64,000 nt of DNA from Anopheles merus (taxonomy: Eukaryota; Arthropoda; Insecta; Diptera; Culicidae). The notes beneath the pieces were generated by a model. That model saw nothing but the letters and a program-made list of their open reading frames with translations. It ran no database searches and was not told where the DNA came from. Location of the stretch: positions 6,987,502 to 7,051,501 of the forward strand of contig NC_054081.1 of assembly GCF_017562075.2 (NCBI RefSeq), written 5' to 3'. Position numbers and translations under genes: made by a program. Numbering within the stretch: position 1 is the stretch's first letter; each line of letters begins with the position of its first letter. This document shows positions 58,860 through 64,000 of this stretch, piece by piece.

Positions 58860-59860
58860 GAAATGCCGTGTATCTCGGGGACTACCTATACAGGCGGTCC
58901 CTGAGATACACGGTTAATGGGGACCGAAAACGGCCGCAACAAACCGCGTATCTCGAATTTCCGCGTAAGTCGAATCTCGTCATTTCTAGCCAAAATATCA
59001 CTAATTTTCGTGTAAATTTGCAACTACGGAGTGGTTTTAGCCACTTAATTAATTATTTGATATGATTCTGAATGAATATAACAGTTTCAAACCTTTTGAA
59101 ATAGTTTTTAACATCCGATCAAAACAGAAATTATTTGGCATTTTACAATAGATGTGTTAAATCAGTACAATTTGATCAAAGAACTGTCAAATTTAGGAAA
59201 CCGCGTATCTCCGAATCCGCGTATAAGAGGTACCGTCCCAAGCGCCACAGATTAAGCTTAAACGACTGGAAAATTGAATATCCATAGAAAAAAAATGAAA
59301 GCTCCACAGCTTCATTGGTTTGATCAATAGATGGCGTATTACAACTCATCATTATATTGCTATCCTTTTCTTGCAATGTGTTTCGACAAGTTGCATTTTA
59401 TTATGACCTATATAGCCTTCTAACTTTCTGAGCAAAAATCTATATAAATGGTCGTGTGGTTAAATACGTGGGTATCAACACCAATGACCATTGCTCAAAT
59501 CTCACTTGCTTCAGTGCTGGTGGTTTCCGTTGGAGTTTAGTATTTAAACAATCGTATCGCCGTTCTAGTTCTAGCGATGCATAACTTCAATGCGAAACCA
59601 TACAACAGTACAGAGGAAATGAGAAAGCTCTCCTCCAAGCGATGAAGCTCAACTGGTTGGGGTATCCCACCAACAGATAGCGCCACCAGCTTTTTGCTAT
59701 TTTTAGAATGCATGAGTCGTTTGGCGTCTGCTAAACGAAGTCTTTCTATATTCCGTTTAGGTAGAGAACTTGAGTCGTTTAGAAGCCGTTTAGTGGTCGT
59801 TTAGTGGATTTGTGGCACTTGGGGTGTATCTCGGGACTACCTATATTTCAAATATGTTTG
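58860..59860. repeat. CGTATCTCGGGGAC-type repeat, split by MITE copy D
   Basis: A hairpin at 58866-58915 pairs CCGTGTATCTCGGGGAC with GTCCCTGAGATACACGG. Similar pieces (CCGCGTATCTCGAAT, CGCGTATAAGAGGTACCGT) continue to 59236 and resume after the MITE at 59824 (GTGTATCTCGGGACTACC). A related piece, CCGCGTATCGCGGGCACTG, lies at about 52195. Confidence 0.6.
59237..59823 (+). mobile_element. 588 bp MITE, copy D
   Basis: Full-length, ends CCCAAGCGCCACA and TGTGGCACTTGGG. The flanks GAGGTACCGT and GTGTATCTCGGG, compared with CCGTGTATCTCGG at 58866, indicate a 2 bp GT duplication at the target. Close to copy A. Confidence 0.9.
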
Positions 59861-60336
59861 GTTTTCTGCTTATTGAACATGTTTCTCAAAAATGAAATTT
59901 TTAGGGGGTTTTATACCTTTCGACGGCTATTTCTCATGGATCATCGAGAAAAAATAAAAAAAAACTTGTTTGTACTAGATAAATACATTTCTTATCTCGT
60001 TGGTAACGATACATACTAAAACAATTACGCATCGATTTGTTTCTCTTGCAACAAAAATGGTCCCTCAATATTTTCATAACCAACACTGCTCGGCCGCGTG
60101 GATGATAAAATCATAATAAAAATGCTGCTTGGGAATGTTATAAACTACGTCACGCTTCTCCAATGTAGCATAGAGGGCCGAACCTTACTTCTACCGAAAT
60201 GTTACCCCTTCCTATGTGACCGACGCACAACCGGTTTGTCACTGTGTCGTTCGGTTTTGTTGTGATGTTTCCACCAGGGAGCCAAGGAGCGGGTTTGTTT
60301 ACGAATGATATCACATAATTCCACTCGCCGCACAGA

Positions 60337-61596
60337 ATGCTGCTGAGCCGGGTACGCCCAAGGCGTTCGATCTTCCGCAGCATCACCAACGCCAGCGCCC
60401 AGCGACACTTTGCCAACGTTTCCCGCCTCAAGGTGCTGTTCTTCGGCACGGACCACTTCTCACTGCCAAGTCTGAAAAGCATTCACACCAATCTGTAAGT
60501 GCACAACAGTCGCGGTGTCCGCTCGGTCCGCTTTTCCAGCTTTGCATTAGCTTCCCGGTCTCTCCGTAGAGTAAACAATGGGCGAGTGGAGCGGCTCGAG
60601 GTGGTGACGTCGTTCAAGGCGGCGAAGAACCCGGTGAAGCAGTACAGCCGAACCGCCGGCCTGCCGCTGCACGATTGGCCCGCCTGTACGCCTGCCACTG
60701 CCGGCAGGTTCGATCTCGGCGTGGTCGTTTCGTTCGGCCACCTCATACCGGAGACGTTCATCGATTGCTTCGATCGGTAGGTGCCGCCCCGGCTATTACC
60801 TTACCTTGGTGTCCACCCGACTCATGCATTCGCTTCGGTTTCATCTTCGCAGGGGAATGCTTAATGTGCACGCTAGCCTACTGCCCAAGCTGCGCGGTGC
60901 GGCCCCGATCGTGCACGCCATCGCGAACGGCGAGCAGCGGACCGGCATCAGCATCATGCGCATCAAGCCGAAACAGTTCGACGTCGGGGAAATACTGCTC
61001 CAGTCGGCGGTCAGCATCGAGCGCGACACGCTAATGCCCGAGCTGCACGACCGGCTGGCCGCGATCGGTGCCGACTGCTTGGTCACCTGCATCGAGGACC
61101 TGGAGGGCTACTACCAGCGGCTAACCGTGCAGAACGATGCGGAGGCAACGTACGGTAGGTTGATGGGAGTGGCGCTGGTACTACTATATGATGCTGTAAC
61201 GCGTTTCTTTCTCGTTCGCTTGCAACCGCCACAGCGCCGAAAATCGATCCAAAGTTTGCGGAAATCCGATGGCCCCAGGCAACGGCTGTGAGCGTGTACG
61301 ATCGGTACCGCGCCCTGTACGGGCTGCGCCCACTGCTCACCAGCTTTGGGGGGGAGCTAGTGAAGCTGTTTAAACTGTCCTTCGACAGCACGCAGCCGGT
61401 ACCGGCAGTGCCGGCAGACCGGCCCGGCCAGCTCGAATACTCCAAGCGCAGCAGGCAGCTGCTGGTTCGGTGTGGTGACGGTCGAGCGCTAGAACTGTTG
61501 CAGCTATCCGTCGGCGGAAAGAAGACACTGTCGGGGCAAGATTTTTACAACGGCTTCCTGAGCAAGATGAACCGATCGGACCGGTACTTTAAGTGA
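60337..61596 (+). CDS. MTFMT: Mitochondrial methionyl-tRNA formyltransferase
   Basis: Formylates Met-tRNA(Met) using 10-formyl-THF to start mitochondrial translation. Exons 60337-60494, 60570-60776, 60853-61154 and 61235-61596 give 342 residues (human 389). The first 28 or so (MLLSRVRPRRSIFRSITNAS) are a basic mitochondrial presequence. The formyltransferase fold begins RLKVLFFGTDHFSLPSLK. The catalytic core has VVSFGHLIPE, then NVHASLLPKLRGAAPI with the conserved Asn and His, and the Asp in KQFDVGEILLQ. The C-terminal tRNA-binding domain ends in VGGKKTLSGQDFYNGF. All four joins keep the frame and have GT-AG ends. The start codon is the first ATG after in-frame non-coding sequence. Confidence 0.96.
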
Positions 61597-61789
61597 CAGC
61601 GCGATTTAAGAGATAGTTAAAAACAGGCAGTACGAATAGGAAATTTTATTTAATGTGACGTTTTGGCGCGTTTGGCTCATTCGTTTTTTAGGTCTGCAAT
61701 ATCACATAGGAGGTGCACGAGTAGAAAACGCGATTCATCTAATTGTTACTGAGGTGTGGGATAGCAAATATCGGTATCATCTACCCCAT

Positions 61790-62950
61790 ATACAATAAGG
61801 GAGACAGGTTGGACTGCAACTACTACAGGGGTATTACGGTGGTGAATACCGCCTATAAAATGTATTCTCCCTGATCCTTCAGGATCGTCTTGTCCCTCAC
61901 GTCGAAGAGAGGATTCTGAAACGGAAAATCAACTACCGACTTCTCCATGCGGAAGATCTTGGAGAAGATGGCTGAATGACACGACACGTACCATCTCTTC
62001 ATTGACTTCTAAGCTACATATGATAGCATAGCCAGGGAAAAACTGTACGACGCTATGAGCTCTTTTGGAATCCCGGCCAAACCAATAAGGTTAGTTAGAA
62101 TGTCTATGACCAACGTCACTTGCCAGGTGAAGGTAGATGCATGGAACTTTCAGCGGCCTTTTTCTACCACCAAAGGTCTGCACCAAGGGGACGGGCTTGC
62201 CTGTCTCCTATTCAACTTGGCGCTAGAAGAGGGCCATCCGGGACTCGAGGATAGAGACTTCGGGAACCATCTTCTACAAGTTAACCCAATCAACCAACAT
62301 TGGTCTGCGGTTCCTCTATGTAGCAGAAGCCTACCAAGGGATCGAGCAGACGGCAGATAACCTCGGATTGCAGAAAAAGGAGGCAAAGACCAAAGTGATT
62401 GTGGCAACTTCAACGACTCTACCAATAGTAATCCAAACCAACGTAGGCGTGATGTACAGATAGGTGAACGCACTTTTGAAGTCGTCCCAAAATTTACATA
62501 TCTTTTGTCAAAGGTTGTCAACCGGTCATTCTAGAGCCTTAAACAATCAGTTCACCTCCAAGAACCTGTCACGAAGACTATATAGCACCTATATAGTACC
62601 GAGAGTCACATACGCCTCTAAGACATCGACGCTGTTCAAATCTGACGAAACCCTCTAAGCCGCGTTGGGGAGGAAGATGCTCGGAAAGATACTTGGCCCC
62701 GTATGTGTGGAAGGACAATGGAGGAGTCGTTAAAAAGACGAACTATACGAGATGTACAGCGTGAGGTCGCGCAGCGTATGCCTGGCTCCGGGAAAGTCTT
62801 TCTAGGCCGTCTACAAGGACAGAGGAGGCGTGGTAGGCCGAAATTGAGGTGGCAGAATGGCGAGGAGGCATCCGCCATCAAGGCCGGGATAACGGATAAC
62901 GCAACGATTTCGGACACTTCTTAAGCCAGGCCAAGACTGCAAAGCGGTTG
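61790..62950 (+). pseudogene. Decayed non-LTR retrotransposon ORF2 (reverse transcriptase)
   Basis: Frames broken by stops and shifts still show insect non-LTR reverse transcriptase pieces in order: RLDCNYYRGITVVNTAYK, INYRLLHAEDLGEDG, AMSSFGIPAKPIRLVRMSM, FSTTKGLHQGDGLACLLFNL, NQFTSKNLSRRLYSTYIVP and GKVFLGRLQGQRRRGRPKLR. The catalytic YADD region appears deleted: the sequence jumps from the palm to the thumb within about 100 bp. The endonuclease part is missing. Same family as the pieces at 9.2 and 11.5 kb. Confidence 0.88.
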
Positions 62951-63425
62951 TAGCGCCGGATAAGTAATATCACACAAGAATGCATGATTTATCTGAACTT
63001 GGGCATGGTAAAACAAACTGCTAGTTATTTTTAGAACCGCTTAATACTGGGACGAACACTTCGACTTAAATGAAATTTGTTGGGGACAAAGATTTTTTTT
63101 TTAATTTTATAGAGACTTTGAGCCGACTGGCATTGTTCGCCTCTTTGTGGGCAAAGATGTGTTCTACCTCGATTATTGGTAGCTGAACCGATTATAACCA
63201 GGGTAAAGCTCCCATCACTTTTTTTTCGATTCCTTTCGTTTCAGAGTGGTAATTTCCTTCCACAAGATATCACCTTATACCGGGTGTACTTGGTTAAATT
63301 GCTAGCATTGCTTCACTGCTGGGACGCTTAAATGCTCGCAACTGGAATGGTTGCAGTACTGGCATTGTTACATCCAGATTTCGGGTGTTTCTGATGATTA
63401 TGGGGGTAGTGTGTGTGTGCTTTTC
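62951..63425. other. Spacer between retrotransposon remnants
   Basis: AT-rich sequence with no recognisable feature. Confidence 0.4.
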
Positions 63426-63429
63426 GTGG

Positions 63430-64000
63430 TCCTTAATGCCTCAAATACTGCTCATTGGCAACGCAGACTTCGGCTCGATGTGACATGGCCCGGTCAACAA
63501 TCATTCTCCAGAATGCTCGGTTGCATGCTGCAGCCACCCATCCATATAGACACCCGATCTCCGACAGGTCTCGCTTCATCAGATCCAGTCATTGAGGTCG
63601 CTATGCTCGGTTCACCGTACATCTCAGCAAGCTTATTTGGTTCATCCTTCTCCTCCACACTTCATGCTCGAACACACTGCCAAAGATGGTCTGGAGAATG
63701 CGTCGCTCAAATCGTTGGATCGAACCGGGCGAATCAATGAGCGATATATCTCACAATTCATGCGGTCTCATGAAGTCGGTCTTCTTGATCTAAGCAGTTG
63801 CTGAAGCCCATAGCAAGCACGATTCGGCTACGGACTTCGCTGCTGATATCGTTGTTCGAAGTAACACCCGTCAGAAGATAGCAGAACTCTTTTACTACCT
63901 CAAGATTGACGCCGTCAACTAATACAATGCTTCCCAGATGGTCTAATTCTCCAGCAAGCAGGTACTTTGTCTTCGTTGCATTGATTCTCAGTTCAATTCT
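63430..64000 (-). pseudogene. Second decayed non-LTR reverse transcriptase, runs off the window
   Basis: On the minus strand, from the right edge inward: ELRINATKTKYLLAGELDHL, GSIVLVDGVNLEVVKEFCYL, TSNNDISSEVRSRIVLAMG and later EPNKLAEMYGEPSIATS. These are C-terminal ORF2 motifs of a different non-LTR family from that at 62 kb. Several frameshifts and stops. The rest of the element lies beyond 64000. Confidence 0.82.

Overview
This is a stretch of nuclear insect chromosome, most likely from a mosquito of the Anopheles gambiae type. Genes are intron-bearing with GT-AG splice sites and strongly G/C-ending codons, and they sit in AT-rich, repeat-filled spacers. A tRNA-derived SINE matching my memory of Anopheles SINE200, several short inverted-repeat elements (MITEs) and decayed non-LTR retrotransposons support this. 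No prokaryotic, CRISPR, viral or toxin locus was seen.

I can support nine protein genes. From left to right: NELF-C/D (TH1, minus), a subunit of the promoter-proximal pausing complex, with one intron almost filled by a foldback element; the R-SNARE Ykt6 (plus); a TRIC-type trimeric intracellular cation channel (plus); the UBL/UBX protein TUG/ASPSCR1 (plus); a 1397-residue low-complexity protein I do not recognise (minus); the ER chaperone ERp29/Windbeutel (minus); a mitochondrial 2-Cys peroxiredoxin (plus); the ribosome-assembly factor NOP14 (minus); and mitochondrial methionyl-tRNA formyltransferase (plus). They are unrelated housekeeping genes, not a pathway cluster. Their exon joins were worked out by hand and keep the reading frame.

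Repeats make up much of the remainder. 9.2-13.2 kb is a nest of transposons: a non-LTR fragment split by a 2.1 kb inverted-repeat element, which probably holds a 1.2 kb one, followed by two more elements, one inside the other. A 588 bp MITE occurs four times (12.5, 50.7, 51.4 and 59.2 kb). Arrays of a 12 bp unit centred on TCCGGA occur at 0, 18 and 54 kb. 31-46 kb is a long stretch without recognisable exons, rich in dinucleotide and homopolymer tracts; it may be 5' intron or regulatory DNA of the unrecognised gene. 61.7-64 kb holds two decayed reverse transcriptase fragments facing opposite ways, the second running off the window.

I found no convincing new multi-gene system. The items most worth a second look are the uncharacterised, possibly myristoylated 1397-residue protein, the nested transposon tracts (they contain readable empty sites), the transposon-filled NELF-C/D intron and the GT-repeat intron of NOP14.
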